DNA of 64,000 nucleotides, from positions 2,108,001-2,172,000 of the forward strand of contig NZ_CP063657.1 in assembly GCF_015209745.1 (NCBI RefSeq), read 5' to 3'. Positions 19,118 to 30,599 of this stretch are shown here, piece by piece (position 1 is the stretch's first letter; each line of letters begins with the position of its first letter). This DNA is from Lysobacter avium. GTDB lineage: Bacteria > Pseudomonadota > Gammaproteobacteria > Xanthomonadales > Xanthomonadaceae. The notes below the pieces were generated by a model. It had not been told where the DNA came from and did not search any database. It worked only from the letters and a program-made list of their open reading frames with translations. Both the position numbers and the translations under genes were made by a program.

Positions 19118-20313
19118 GTGCCTGTTCCCTGGATGGTGGCCGCAGCAGATACCGGCAGTGCTACCTGCAGCCTGAATCCGGCCTGGGGCCGGGTGTCGAT
19201 GCTCAATTCTCCGGCGAACTCCGCCAGCCGCTCGCGCATACCGCGCAAGCCGTTGCCGATGACCACCTGCGCAGCTCCCCGACCATCATCGCGCGCGTCC
19301 ATGAGGATACGCCCGTGCTCGTGCCACAGGCGGATCCACAGGTTCTTCGCGTTGGCGTGGCGCGCCACATTGGTGATGATCTCCTGGGTGCAGCGCAACA
19401 GCACCTGCGCCCGCTCCGGGTCATCCAGGCTCAGCGGTTGCTCGATGTCCATGTGAATGGCAAGGCCAGGCACGTTCTCGGCCAGCGGTCGCAGGGCGAC
19501 GCCGACGTCGATCGCCCCGCCCGTGCGCAGCTGGCTGACGGCCTCGCGCACGTCCGTAAGCAGCAACCTGGCCAGGGTGTGGGCCTGGGTGACGTGGTCC
19601 AGCGCCCGCCCCTGGGTCAGGTGGCCGGCGACTTCCAGGTTCAGGCTCAGCGCCGTGAGGTGATGGCCGAGCAGGTCATGCAGCTCGCGGGAGATCCGGG
19701 TGCGCTCGTTGACCCGGGCGCTCTCGGCCAGCAGCAGCCGCGTCGCCTGCAGCTCGGCGTTCAGCCGCCGCTGCTCCTCCCGGGCCTGCGCCTGCTGCAT
19801 CGCCACCAGCGCCGTCACGAAGACGAAACTGGAAAAGCCCGCGTACAGCAGGGATTGGACGACGGCGATCAGCGGCGGGAAGTTCCATGGCGCGCCGACG
19901 AATACCGGGATAACGGTCATGTTGCTGGCCACCAGCCAGGCCACTCCGACCCGCACCGGCAGCAGCCAGGGCAGCAGGCCGGCGACCACCATCAGCAGGA
20001 CGCTGCCCAGCCCGGTGCCGGAGAAATAGCTGACGCCGATCGCGCAGCCTGTGAGCACCAGCAGCAGGACGTGATCCACCCAGTTGCGGCGTTGCTGGCC
20101 CAGCGAACGGGTGATCCACCAGTAGACCGCGCCAAATGTCAGGTACACCGCCAGCCAGCGGCCGATGACCAGGTTGAGGGCGGGCTCGTCTTCCCCGCCC
20201 TGCCGGATGATGGACGGATCGTAGACAATCGATACCAGCCAGACGCCCAGGATCGCCCAGGTGAACAGTCCGGCGTATCGCAGCAGTCGGGTATGGTTGA
20301 GGCGTCTCAGCAT
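19114..20313 (-). CDS. DesK/NarX-type sensor histidine kinase
   Basis: A 399-residue kinase. The N-terminal 165 or so residues hold about five or six hydrophobic helices with short loops, the architecture of membrane-state sensors such as DesK. The HisKA_3 domain carries the phospho-acceptor in ISRELHDLLGHHLTALSLNL. The HATPase domain shows VLLRCTQEIITNVARHANA (N box) and GNGLRGMRERL (G box). It precedes its NarL-type regulator with a 4-bp overlap. The signal may be membrane fluidity or envelope stress; that is inferred from topology only. Confidence 0.9.
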   Translation of the reverse strand: MLRRLNHTRLLRYAGLFTWAILGVWLVSIVYDPSIIRQGGEDEPALNLVIGRWLAVYLTFGAVYWWITRSLGQQRRNWVDHVLLLVLTGCAIGVSYFSGTGLGSVLLMVVAGLLPWLLPVRVGVAWLVASNMTVIPVFVGAPWNFPPLIAVVQSLLYAGFSSFVFVTALVAMQQAQAREEQRRLNAELQATRLLLAESARVNERTRISRELHDLLGHHLTALSLNLEVAGHLTQGRALDHVTQAHTLARLLLTDVREAVSQLRTGGAIDVGVALRPLAENVPGLAIHMDIEQPLSLDDPERAQVLLRCTQEIITNVARHANAKNLWIRLWHEHGRILMDARDDGRGAAQVVIGNGLRGMRERLAEFAGELSIDTRPQAGFRLQVALPVSAAATIQGTGT

Positions 20314-20483
20314 TCCCGCATGCTACCGGCATCACGGCGCTCGCGGCCGCCGTCGAAAGTCACGCTGAACAGCGGATGGCGCCTGTTTTCGCCGGTCCCG
20401 CAGAGTCGCCCGCGCCACGACTGCATGCGATAATCGGCCAGCTGAACACTGGCAATGACGCACCAACCTCCTGGAGTATCGGA

Positions 20484-21089
20484 ATGTCGATCGTCGTCCG
20501 CGACGTGCAAGAGCACGAACTGGATTCCGTCCTCGCCCTGAACAACGCCGCCGGTCCGGCCATCCTGCCGCTGGACGCCGCGCGCCTGCGCTACTTCTTC
20601 GAAACCGCGGAGTATTTCCGCGTGGCCGAGCGCGACGGCACCCTCGCCGGCTTCCTGATCGGCATGGGCAGCCACGCCGACCACGACAGCAGCAACTTCC
20701 GCTGGTTCCGCGAACGCCACCCGAACTTCTTCTATATCGACCGCATCGTTGTCGCCAGCCGTCGCCGTGGCGGTGGCGTGGGCCGCGCGTTCTATGCCGA
20801 TGCGCAGAGCTACGCCGAGCTGCGCTACCCGCACATTGCCTGCGAAGTGTTCCTGGAGGGCACCAACGATCCGGTCCTGCTGTTCCATGGCAGCTTCGGC
20901 TTCCGCGAGGTCGGCCAGCACGTGATGCCCGGTACCGGGATCCGCGCGGCCATGCTGATGAAGGAGCTGTGCAGCTTCTCCTGGGTCAAGGAGACCTACG
21001 GCCGCAACCTGCCCCACGTAGCCTGGGCGTCGGCGCGCGAGCTGCCGGCCGGACGCATGTCCGCGCGGTCCACCGGTACGGGTCATTGA
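20484..21089 (+). CDS. GNAT-family N-acetyltransferase
   Basis: A 201-residue acetyl-CoA-dependent transferase. The GNAT fold is visible from IVVRDVQEHELDSVLALNN, the YFRVAERDGTLAGFLIGMG strands, and the acetyl-CoA loop IDRIVVASRRRGGGVGRAFY, followed by CEVFLEGTNDPVLLFHGSFG. The substrate is unknown; it resembles the predicted acetyltransferases that sit next to minC in xanthomonads. CTGGAG lies 8 nt before the ATG. Its stop overlaps the TTG start of minC. Confidence 0.88.
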   Translation: MSIVVRDVQEHELDSVLALNNAAGPAILPLDAARLRYFFETAEYFRVAERDGTLAGFLIGMGSHADHDSSNFRWFRERHPNFFYIDRIVVASRRRGGGVGRAFYADAQSYAELRYPHIACEVFLEGTNDPVLLFHGSFGFREVGQHVMPGTGIRAAMLMKELCSFSWVKETYGRNLPHVAWASARELPAGRMSARSTGTGH

Positions 21090-21859
21090 GTTCGGTATTG
21101 GATTACGAGCCGGCGGGTGAGCTGAAGATCGGCCAGGTCGGGATCGCCAACCTGCGTATCCGCAGCCTGGATGTCGAGCGACTGGCCGCGGAGATGAAGG
21201 ACCGCGTGCAGCGCGCACCGAACCTGTTTTCCCGCGCTGCGGTGGTGCTCGATTTTGGCGGGCTGGCGCAAATGCCGGATACCGATACCGCGCGCGCGCT
21301 GATCGATGGGCTGCGCAGCGCCGGCGTGCTGCCCGTGGCCCTGGCCTACGGCACCACGGAAACCGAGCGCCTCGCCGAAGCGTTGCAGCTCCCCCTGCTG
21401 GCAAAATTCCGCGCCCAGTACGAGCGCGCCGACGCGCCGGCCACCAGCCCAGCCGAGTCGGCGCCGGTTGCGCGCAAGGTCGACACGGCGCCCGCGCCGG
21501 CTGCGTCGCGCGAGGACGCGCACGGTCCGGGACTGGTGCACTTGCCGCTGGTGCGCTCCGGCCAGCAGGTCTACGCCGACAATCGCGACCTGACCGTCAT
21601 CACCGGCGTCGGCGCCGGCGCGGAAGTGATCTCCGACGGCTCGGTGCACATCTACGGACCGCTGCGCGGCCGCGCCTTGGCCGGTGCCAGGGGCAACGAG
21701 CAGGCGCGTATTTTCTGCCGCGAGTTCCATGCAGAACTGGTCGCCATCGCCGGTCATTACAAGGTCCTGGAAGAAATCCCCGCGGATCTGCGCGGCAGGC
21801 CGGTGCAGGTATGGCTGCAGGATGGCCAGATCCATCTTGCCGCGCTGGATGCCGCATGA
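21086..21859 (+). CDS. minC: Septum site-determining protein MinC (TTG start)
   Basis: A 257-residue inhibitor of FtsZ ring assembly that works with MinD. The N-terminal domain (AGELKIGQVGIANLRIRSL) and the C-terminal beta-helix (GQQVYADNRDLTVITGVGAG, GSVHIYGPLRGRALAGA) are typical. A Pro/Ala-rich linker lies around residues 115-145. There is no in-frame ATG near the family N-terminus; the TTG at 21086 gives the expected length and overlaps the stop of the acetyltransferase gene (TTGA), pointing to coupled translation. Confidence 0.93.
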   Translation: MSSVLDYEPAGELKIGQVGIANLRIRSLDVERLAAEMKDRVQRAPNLFSRAAVVLDFGGLAQMPDTDTARALIDGLRSAGVLPVALAYGTTETERLAEALQLPLLAKFRAQYERADAPATSPAESAPVARKVDTAPAPAASREDAHGPGLVHLPLVRSGQQVYADNRDLTVITGVGAGAEVISDGSVHIYGPLRGRALAGARGNEQARIFCREFHAELVAIAGHYKVLEEIPADLRGRPVQVWLQDGQIHLAALDAA

Positions 21860-22016
21860 GCCACGAACCGTGCATGCTGTCCCCCGTCGCCACGTCGCAC
21901 ACCGCCACAGGCGGCAGTGACGCGGACTGCGCCGCCCCCGCGCGCGCAGTACCGGCCGGTCACCCACCGGCGGCGTTTCCCCTTGCGCACCACCCCATCA
22001 TTTGGAGGATTTGAAC

Positions 22017-22826
22017 TTGGCCGAGATCATCGTTGTCACTTCGGGCAAGGGAGGCGTCGGCAAGACCACGACCAGCGCCAGCCTCGCCTGCGGCCTTGCC
22101 CGCCGCGGCCACAAGGTCGCCATCATCGATTTCGACGTCGGCCTGCGCAACCTGGACCTGATCATGGGCTGCGAGCGGCGGGTCGTTTATGACTTCGTCA
22201 ACGTGGTCAATGGCGAGTCCACGCTCAAGCAGTCGCTGATCAAGGACAAGCGCTTCGAGAACCTGTTCGTGCTGGCCGCATCGCAGACCCGCGACAAGGA
22301 CGCGCTGACCCTGGAAGGCGTGGAGCGCGTGCTCAACGAACTGGCCGCCGACGGTTTCGACTACATCATCTGCGACTCCCCGGCCGGTATCGAGAAGGGC
22401 GCCTACCTCTCGATGTACTTCGCCGACCAGGCCCTGGTGGTGGTCAACCCGGAAGTGTCCTCGGTACGCGATTCCGACCGTATCCTCGGCCTGCTCGCAT
22501 CCAAGACACGCCACGCTGAGAAGGGCGAGCGGATCAAGGAGCACCTGCTGTTGACGCGCTACAGTCCCAAGCGGGTGGAGAGCGGCGAGATGCTCAGCAT
22601 CACCGACGTGGAGGAGATCCTCGGCCTGAAAGCCATCGGCGTGATCCCCGAGTCCACCGATGTGCTCAACGCCTCCAACAAGGGCGAGCCGGTGATCCTG
22701 GACACCGAGTCCGACGCGGCCCAGGCCTACGACGACGCCGTGGCCCGACTGCTGGGCGACACCCGCCCGATGCGTTTCATAAGCCCCGAGAAAAAGGGCT
22801 TCTTCAGCAAGATGTTCGGAGGATAG
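22017..22826 (+). CDS. minD: Septum site-determining ATPase MinD (TTG start)
   Basis: A 269-residue membrane-associated ATPase that carries MinC to the poles and is released by MinE. The deviant Walker [10 protein letters not shown] is at residues 10-18, with [26 protein letters not shown] and [12 protein letters not shown], and the C-terminal amphipathic helix [11 protein letters not shown]. The start is a TTG giving [13 protein letters not shown], placed 7 nt after GGAGGA (22004-22009); other in-frame TTGs lie too close to that site. Confidence 0.96.
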   Translation: MAEIIVVTSGKGGVGKTTTSASLACGLARRGHKVAIIDFDVGLRNLDLIMGCERRVVYDFVNVVNGESTLKQSLIKDKRFENLFVLAASQTRDKDALTLEGVERVLNELAADGFDYIICDSPAGIEKGAYLSMYFADQALVVVNPEVSSVRDSDRILGLLASKTRHAEKGERIKEHLLLTRYSPKRVESGEMLSITDVEEILGLKAIGVIPESTDVLNASNKGEPVILDTESDAAQAYDDAVARLLGDTRPMRFISPEKKGFFSKMFGG

Positions 22827-22828
22827 TC

Positions 22829-23095
22829 ATGGGTCTGTTCGATTTCCTGCTGGTCAAGAAGCAGACCGCCTCGGTCGCCAAGGACCGGCTGCGGATCATC
22901 GTCGCCCACGAGCGCGCAACCCGCGGTGGCCCGGACTACCTGCCGATGCTGCAACGAGAGTTGCTCGAGGTCATCCGCAAATACGTCAACGTGGACGCCG
23001 ACGCGGTCAAGGTCGACCTGCTGGGCGAGGGTGACGACAAGGTGCTGGATATCTCGGTCTCGCTGCCGGAAAGCGCGGCGGTCGCCAACAGCTGA
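22829..23095 (+). CDS. minE: Cell division topological specificity factor MinE
   Basis: An 88-residue MinD activator that drives pole-to-pole oscillation. The N-terminal membrane-binding and anti-MinCD part reads [20 protein letters not shown] with [10 protein letters not shown]. The topological domain follows ([20 protein letters not shown]). Length is the usual one. It starts 2 nt after the minD stop, so it is in one operon with it. Confidence 0.96.
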   Translation: MGLFDFLLVKKQTASVAKDRLRIIVAHERATRGGPDYLPMLQRELLEVIRKYVNVDADAVKVDLLGEGDDKVLDISVSLPESAAVANS

Positions 23096-23195
23096 CGCGT
23101 GCGGCAGCTGCTTCCCTGCCCGCGACGCCGGCACAGGTCGCGGGACGTTCGCCGGTGCGCTGGCCACACCGGCAGTTTCCTGTGAAGCCGACGGC

Positions 23196-23684
23196 ATGCT
23201 GACCTTGTCCGACATCGGCTTTGAGACCCCGGCCCGCCTGCTGGCGGGCTACGGCCTGCGCCTGGTCGAGGTGGCGGATGGCGAGCCGATCCCCGGCAGT
23301 TACTGGGGCGATACCGAGGCCGGGCTGATCGGCGAGAGCGTGTTCGCCCGCGGCGACACGCCGGTGCATTCGCTGTTGCACGAGGCCGGCCACCTGATCG
23401 TATTGCCGCCCGCCGACCGTGCGGTGGTGCACACCGACGCCACCGACTCCATCGAGGAAGAGGACGCGGTCTGCGTGCTGCAGGCGTTGCTGGGCGATGC
23501 CCTGCCCGGCGTCGGCGCCGAACGCATCCTGGCCGACATGGACGCGTGGGGCTACACCTTCCGCCTGGGATCCGCGGCGGCCTATTTCCACCGCGATGCC
23601 GACGCCGCCTGGCACTGGCTCGCGGCGCGCGGGCTGGTGGATCCGGTTGCGCGCACGCTTGCGCCCCACGCGCGCGGGACCTAG
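23196..23684 (+). CDS. Hypothetical protein with an HExxH-type motif
   Basis: A 162-residue protein without a signal peptide. Its one recognisable feature is HSLLHEAGHLIVLP, an HExxH zinc-peptidase motif, followed by an acidic stretch TDSIEEEDAVCVLQALLG that could give the third ligand. The ending, RLGSAAAYFHRDADAAWHWL, is also distinctive. It follows minE by 100 nt on the same strand. It may be a small cytoplasmic metalloprotease, but no named family was recognised. Confidence 0.62.
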   Translation: MLTLSDIGFETPARLLAGYGLRLVEVADGEPIPGSYWGDTEAGLIGESVFARGDTPVHSLLHEAGHLIVLPPADRAVVHTDATDSIEEEDAVCVLQALLGDALPGVGAERILADMDAWGYTFRLGSAAAYFHRDADAAWHWLAARGLVDPVARTLAPHARGT

Positions 23685-23735
23685 CCTTCGGGGGTTGGCG
23701 TCATCGCGGCGCTCAGAACCCAGAGGTGAGATTCG

Positions 23736-25793
23736 ATGAAGCCCATCCGCGCCGTGCTCGCGCTGAGCATCGCCATTGCCGTCCTCGGCCTGGCCGCCTG
23801 CGAGAAATCGCCAACGCCCGACTCCTCCGCGCCTGCGACCGGCAGCACCGCGCCGGCCAATGAGACCGCCGACCAGTTCATCGCCCGCGTCAACAGCGAG
23901 TGGAAGGCGATGCAGCCGGAGCTGACCAAGCCGCAATGGCTGTCCAATACCTACATCAACGACGACACCGAGTTCCTGGCGGCAAAGTCGAACGAGCGCT
24001 ACCTCTCGCAACTGAACCAGTGGATCGAGCAGGCCAAGGGTTTCGAGGGCCAGCAGATGACGCCGGAGACCGCGCGCGCGATCCAATTGCTGAAGCTGTC
24101 CACGTCCATGCCCGCCCCCAGCGATCCGGCCAGGCTGGCCGAACTGGCTGGCATCGCCAGCAAGATGGAAGGCGCCTACGGGTCCGGCGAGTACTGCAAG
24201 GGCGAGGGCGATGCGCGCAGCTGCCGCCAGCTGGGCGAGCTGGAAGACGTCCTGCGCACCAGCCGCGACTACAACGACCAGCTGGATGCCTGGCGCGGCT
24301 GGCACACCATCGCCCAGCCGATGCGCAAGGATTACGTGCGTTTCGTCGAGCTGGTCAACGAAGGCGCGGGCGACATGGGCTTCGCCGATGCCGGCGAGAT
24401 GTGGCGCTCGGGCTATGACATGAGCCCGGTCGAGCTGGCCGCCGAAACCGACCGCCTGTGGGGCCAGGTCAAGCCGCTCTACGAGCAGCTGCACTGCTAC
24501 GCACGCACCCGCCTGGACGCGAAGTACGGCAAGGACAAGGGCGAGGTTGCCGGCGGCATGCTGCCCGCGCACCTGATGGGCAACATGTGGCAGCAGGACT
24601 GGGGGAACCTGTGGGACGTGCTGGTGCCGTATGAGAACGCCGGCTCGATGGACATCACCGGGGCACTGGAAGCGCGCTACGACGAGATCCACCGGCAGAA
24701 GCTGGCCCAGAACGGAGCCGACCGCAGCCCCGCGCATCTTGCCCAGTTGGAGGTGGAAGCAAGGGACGCCTCCGCGCGGCAGATGACCAAGCGGGCGGAG
24801 GACTTCTACCTTTCGCTGGGGATGGCCAAGCTGCCCGACAGCTACTGGCAGCGCACCCAGTTCATCAAGCCGCGCGACCGCAACGTGGTCTGCCACGCCA
24901 GCGCGTGGGACATGGACATGAAGGGCGACGTTCGCACAAAGATGTGCATCAAGCCCAATGAGGAAGAGTTCACCACCATCTACCACGAGCTCGGCCACGT
25001 GTATTACTACATGGCCTACAACGACCAGCCACCCCTGTTCCAGACCGGCGCGCACGACGGCTTCCATGAATCCATCGGCGACACGATCGTGCTGGCGATG
25101 ACGCCGAAGTACCTGGAGTCGATCGGCCTGGCCAGCGCCCAGCAGCAGAGCGAGGAAGCGCTGGTCAACGCGCAGATGCGCATGGCGCTGGCCAAGGTGG
25201 CCTTCCTCCCGTTCGGCCTGATGATCGACCGCTGGCGTTGGGGCGTGTTCGACGGCTCCATCCAGCCGGACCAGTACAACAAGGCGTGGTGGGACCTGAA
25301 GGCCAAATACCAGGGCGTGGCGCCGGTGGAGGCGCGCGGCGAGGAATTCTTCGATCCGGGCGCCAAGTACCACGTGCCAGGCAACACGCCCTACACCCGC
25401 TATTTCCTCTCGCACGTGCTGCAGTTCCAGTTCTACAAGTCGCTGTGCGAGGCGGCAGGCCATACTGGTCCGCTCAACGAGTGCAGCTTCTACGGCAACA
25501 AGGCCGCGGGCGAGAAATTGCAGGCGATGCTGGCCAAGGGCGCAAGCCAGCCCTGGCAGCAGACCATGAAAGAGTTGACCGGCGGGGAGAGCATGGATGC
25601 CAGCGCGGTGCTGGAGTACTTCGCCCCGTTGCAGGAGTGGCTGCAGCAGCAGAACGAAGGCCAGACCTGTGGCTGGCAGGCAAGTGCCGCAGCGAACGCT
25701 CCGCCGGCGTCGACCGCGGATCCGGCGACGTCGCCGGCGCCGGCGCGTGCCGATGACGGCGTCAAGCCGGCTCAGGCCAACGTCAAGGGCTGA
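23736..25793 (+). CDS. Peptidyl-dipeptidase A, ACE-like (peptidase family M2)
   Basis: A 685-residue zinc dipeptidyl carboxypeptidase of the angiotensin-converting-enzyme family. The N-terminus is a lipoprotein signal (VLGLAACEKS), so it is probably tethered facing the periplasm. The zinc site is HELGH at residues 417-421 (TIYHELGHVYYYMAYND), with the third ligand Glu in GFHESIGDTIVLAM. HVPGNTPYTRYFLSHVLQFQ (near residue 545) is the substrate and chloride-binding region known from ACE. A Pro/Ala-rich tail follows. Single-domain bacterial homologues are known in Xanthomonas. Confidence 0.93.
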   Translation: MKPIRAVLALSIAIAVLGLAACEKSPTPDSSAPATGSTAPANETADQFIARVNSEWKAMQPELTKPQWLSNTYINDDTEFLAAKSNERYLSQLNQWIEQAKGFEGQQMTPETARAIQLLKLSTSMPAPSDPARLAELAGIASKMEGAYGSGEYCKGEGDARSCRQLGELEDVLRTSRDYNDQLDAWRGWHTIAQPMRKDYVRFVELVNEGAGDMGFADAGEMWRSGYDMSPVELAAETDRLWGQVKPLYEQLHCYARTRLDAKYGKDKGEVAGGMLPAHLMGNMWQQDWGNLWDVLVPYENAGSMDITGALEARYDEIHRQKLAQNGADRSPAHLAQLEVEARDASARQMTKRAEDFYLSLGMAKLPDSYWQRTQFIKPRDRNVVCHASAWDMDMKGDVRTKMCIKPNEEEFTTIYHELGHVYYYMAYNDQPPLFQTGAHDGFHESIGDTIVLAMTPKYLESIGLASAQQQSEEALVNAQMRMALAKVAFLPFGLMIDRWRWGVFDGSIQPDQYNKAWWDLKAKYQGVAPVEARGEEFFDPGAKYHVPGNTPYTRYFLSHVLQFQFYKSLCEAAGHTGPLNECSFYGNKAAGEKLQAMLAKGASQPWQQTMKELTGGESMDASAVLEYFAPLQEWLQQQNEGQTCGWQASAAANAPPASTADPATSPAPARADDGVKPAQANVKG

Positions 25794-25821
25794 GCTGCGG
25801 CACCGGCGGCCGGCAGCTCAG
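25790..25821. terminator. Hairpin shared by convergent genes, possible bidirectional terminator
   Basis: A perfect 9-bp stem CTGAGCTGC/GCAGCTCAG with a GC-rich 14-nt loop. The stop codon of the M2 peptidase gene lies in the left arm and that of the transporter gene in the right arm. It lacks a T run, so termination activity is uncertain. Confidence 0.45.
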
Positions 25822-27083
25822 ATCGAATCGCCCGGCACCCGCGTACCGCTGCGCGAGCGGCCTGACAGCGGCCTGGAGGACATCGATTCCCACAGCCAGA
25901 ACAGCCAGCCGATCAGGACCAGGGCCGCGGCAGCGATCGCCAGCGACAGGGCGCTGCCGCTGAGCCACGGCGAGATGATGCCTGCCACCACCGCGTTCAG
26001 CACCAGTGAGGTGAACGCCTGCAACGAGGACGCCGCGCCGCGCATGCGCGGGTACATCTCCAGGATCGCCAGGGTCACGATCGGGAACACCAGGGCGATG
26101 CCGAACGCGTTCAGGCTGATCGGGATCATCGCCCAGGGAATCTGCGGGGCGTCGCTCAACAGGTTGAAGATGAGCCCCAGCGTGACCGCAAAGCCGGAGA
26201 CCGAGAAGCCGATCGCCACCAGCGTCGAGCCGCGGATGCGTCCGGCGGCGCGGCCGGAGGTGAACGCGCCCAGCACCATGCCTCCGATCATCGGGATGAA
26301 GAACCAGCCAAAGTCGCCCGGACCCATGGGCTCGCCGTTGCGTTGCAGCAGGTCCAGCACGAAGGCCGGCGCGGAGGCGATGAACAGGAACAGCGCCGAG
26401 AAGTTGAACGCCGCGCAGGCGGCCAGGCGCTGGAAACGCGGATTGATCAGGATCGCCTTGTAGTCGCGCAGCAGCCGGGAGGGCACCAGTGGCAGCCGCG
26501 CCTGGACCGGATGCGTCTCGGGCAGCAGCCACCAGGTGACAGCCAGCAATACCGCCGAGAACACGACCAGGAACCAGAAAATCGTCGACCAGTGGCTCCA
26601 GCCGAGGATCCAGCCGCCGATGATCGGCGCGATCGCCGGGGCGATGCCGAAGATCATCGACACGTGGCTCATCAGGCGCTGGGCGTCGTCGCCCTGCAGC
26701 ACGTCGCGGATCACCGCCCGGCCGACGATCAGCCCGGTGCCCGCCGACAGTCCCTGCAGCGCACGGAACACCAGCAGCGTATCCAGCCGGGTCGACATCG
26801 CGCAGCCGACGGAGGCCAGGGTGAAGATCGCCAGGCCGCCCAGGATCACCCGGCGCCGGCCCCACGCGTCCGACAGCGGCCCGTGCAGGACGCTGGTGAC
26901 GGCATACGCCACCAGATAGACGCTGATGGTCTGCTGCATTGCCAGCTTGTTCGCACCGAACTCCGCGCCCATGACCGGGAACGCGGGGAAAATGGTGTCG
27001 ATGGCGAAGGGGCCGAACATCGACAGCCCGGCCAGGATCAGGGTGAGCCGGGCCAGGCTCACCGGCTTTTGCGATGTGTCCAC
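25818..27083 (-). CDS. Bcr/CflA-type MFS drug efflux transporter (GTG start)
   Basis: A 421-residue, 12-helix major-facilitator proton antiporter. Motifs: FGPFAIDTIFPAFPVMGAEF in helix 1, the A motif LSDAWGRRRVILGG after helix 2, VGRAVIRDV, and MIFGIAPAIAPIIGGWIL (C motif of drug:H+ antiporter-1). Likely substrates are drugs or small metabolites. The frame is open for 49 more codons upstream, but family similarity begins at the GTG at 27083. It is convergent with the M2 peptidase gene. Confidence 0.88.
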   Translation of the reverse strand: MDTSQKPVSLARLTLILAGLSMFGPFAIDTIFPAFPVMGAEFGANKLAMQQTISVYLVAYAVTSVLHGPLSDAWGRRRVILGGLAIFTLASVGCAMSTRLDTLLVFRALQGLSAGTGLIVGRAVIRDVLQGDDAQRLMSHVSMIFGIAPAIAPIIGGWILGWSHWSTIFWFLVVFSAVLLAVTWWLLPETHPVQARLPLVPSRLLRDYKAILINPRFQRLAACAAFNFSALFLFIASAPAFVLDLLQRNGEPMGPGDFGWFFIPMIGGMVLGAFTSGRAAGRIRGSTLVAIGFSVSGFAVTLGLIFNLLSDAPQIPWAMIPISLNAFGIALVFPIVTLAILEMYPRMRGAASSLQAFTSLVLNAVVAGIISPWLSGSALSLAIAAAALVLIGWLFWLWESMSSRPLSGRSRSGTRVPGDSI

Positions 27084-27234
27084 GGAAATCCAGCGGTCGA
27101 ACGACCCGTCATGGTACGGGCTGGACGTGCTCCGCGTGGCGTAAGCGGTGATGCCGATGACCCGACCCCGAAACAGGGTGCCGGCCGGGCGGTCCGGGTC
27201 TTGGCGGCTGCCGCCCCGGTGGTGCTGCATCGCC

Positions 27235-27240
27235 TATAAT
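27235..27240 (+). promoter_or_regulatory. Consensus -10 box of the gcvP leader
   Basis: A perfect TATAAT about 20 nt before the first conserved bases of the glycine riboswitch. No convincing -35 box is seen at 16-18 nt. Confidence 0.6.
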
Positions 27241-27259
27241 CCGCGCAGGTAGATACATC

Positions 27260-27455
27260 CGGTGGGAGAAGCGGATCGCGGTCTGACAGGCCGTCCCGCT
27301 GCCGAAGACGCAACGCCCGTAATCGTTCAGGCTCCCGTACCACCGGCTGTGAACCACTCTGGAGAGACCGGTTGAATCCGGCGCCGAAGGGGCACGAAGC
27401 GCAGACCCGGACCGGGTCGGCTTCCAAAACTCTCAGGCAAAAGGACAGAGGGGCG
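27260..27455 (+). ncRNA. Tandem glycine riboswitch (two aptamers)
   Basis: Two glycine aptamers in series upstream of gcvP. Aptamer 1 spans about 27261-27345 (GGTGGGAGAAGC, then GCCGAAGACGCAAC, closing CAGGCTCCCGTACCACC). Aptamer 2 spans about 27357-27453 (CTCTGGAGAGACC, GCCGAAGGGGCACGAAGC, then CTCAGGCAAAAGGACAGAGG). The GCCGAAG and GGCAAAAGGACAG segments are the family hallmarks. The RNA should sense glycine and switch on the glycine cleavage enzyme gene about 120 nt downstream. No clear intrinsic terminator lies between them, so control of translation initiation is as likely as attenuation. Confidence 0.9.
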
Positions 27456-27573
27456 AGCGGGGATTCCCGTGGCGCAAGCCAGGGACCCGCAAGCGTCCGT
27501 CGGCCAGGAGGCGGGCGGCGTGCGAACGTCCTTCCCGCGGTCACGCACCGCACCCAGCCAACGGACCCCTGAC

Positions 27574-30471
<2,898 letters not shown>

Positions 30472-30511
30472 TCGGGTTGGTTCTTACCGGCGCTTGACCG
30501 GCTGCCAGTCC

Positions 30512-30543
30512 AAAAAAAGCCCCGCATTTGCGGGGCTTTTTCT
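30512..30543. terminator. Bidirectional intrinsic terminator between gcvP and pyrB
   Basis: An 11-bp stem AAAAGCCCCGC/GCGGGGCTTTT (30515-30525 with 30530-30540), 4-nt loop, with A and T runs on both sides. It can end both the gcvP transcript and the convergent pyrB operon. Confidence 0.92.
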
Positions 30544-30599
30544 TAGAGGGCATCAAGCGAGGGCCGACCGCATCGCGTGGGTGCTCGTTTTGTTCAGCA

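Noticed and set aside
27084..27230. N-terminal extension of the MFS transporter toward the gcvP leader
   Set aside because: The extra 49 residues are hydrophilic and unlike the family; the GTG at 27083 sits just before helix 1.
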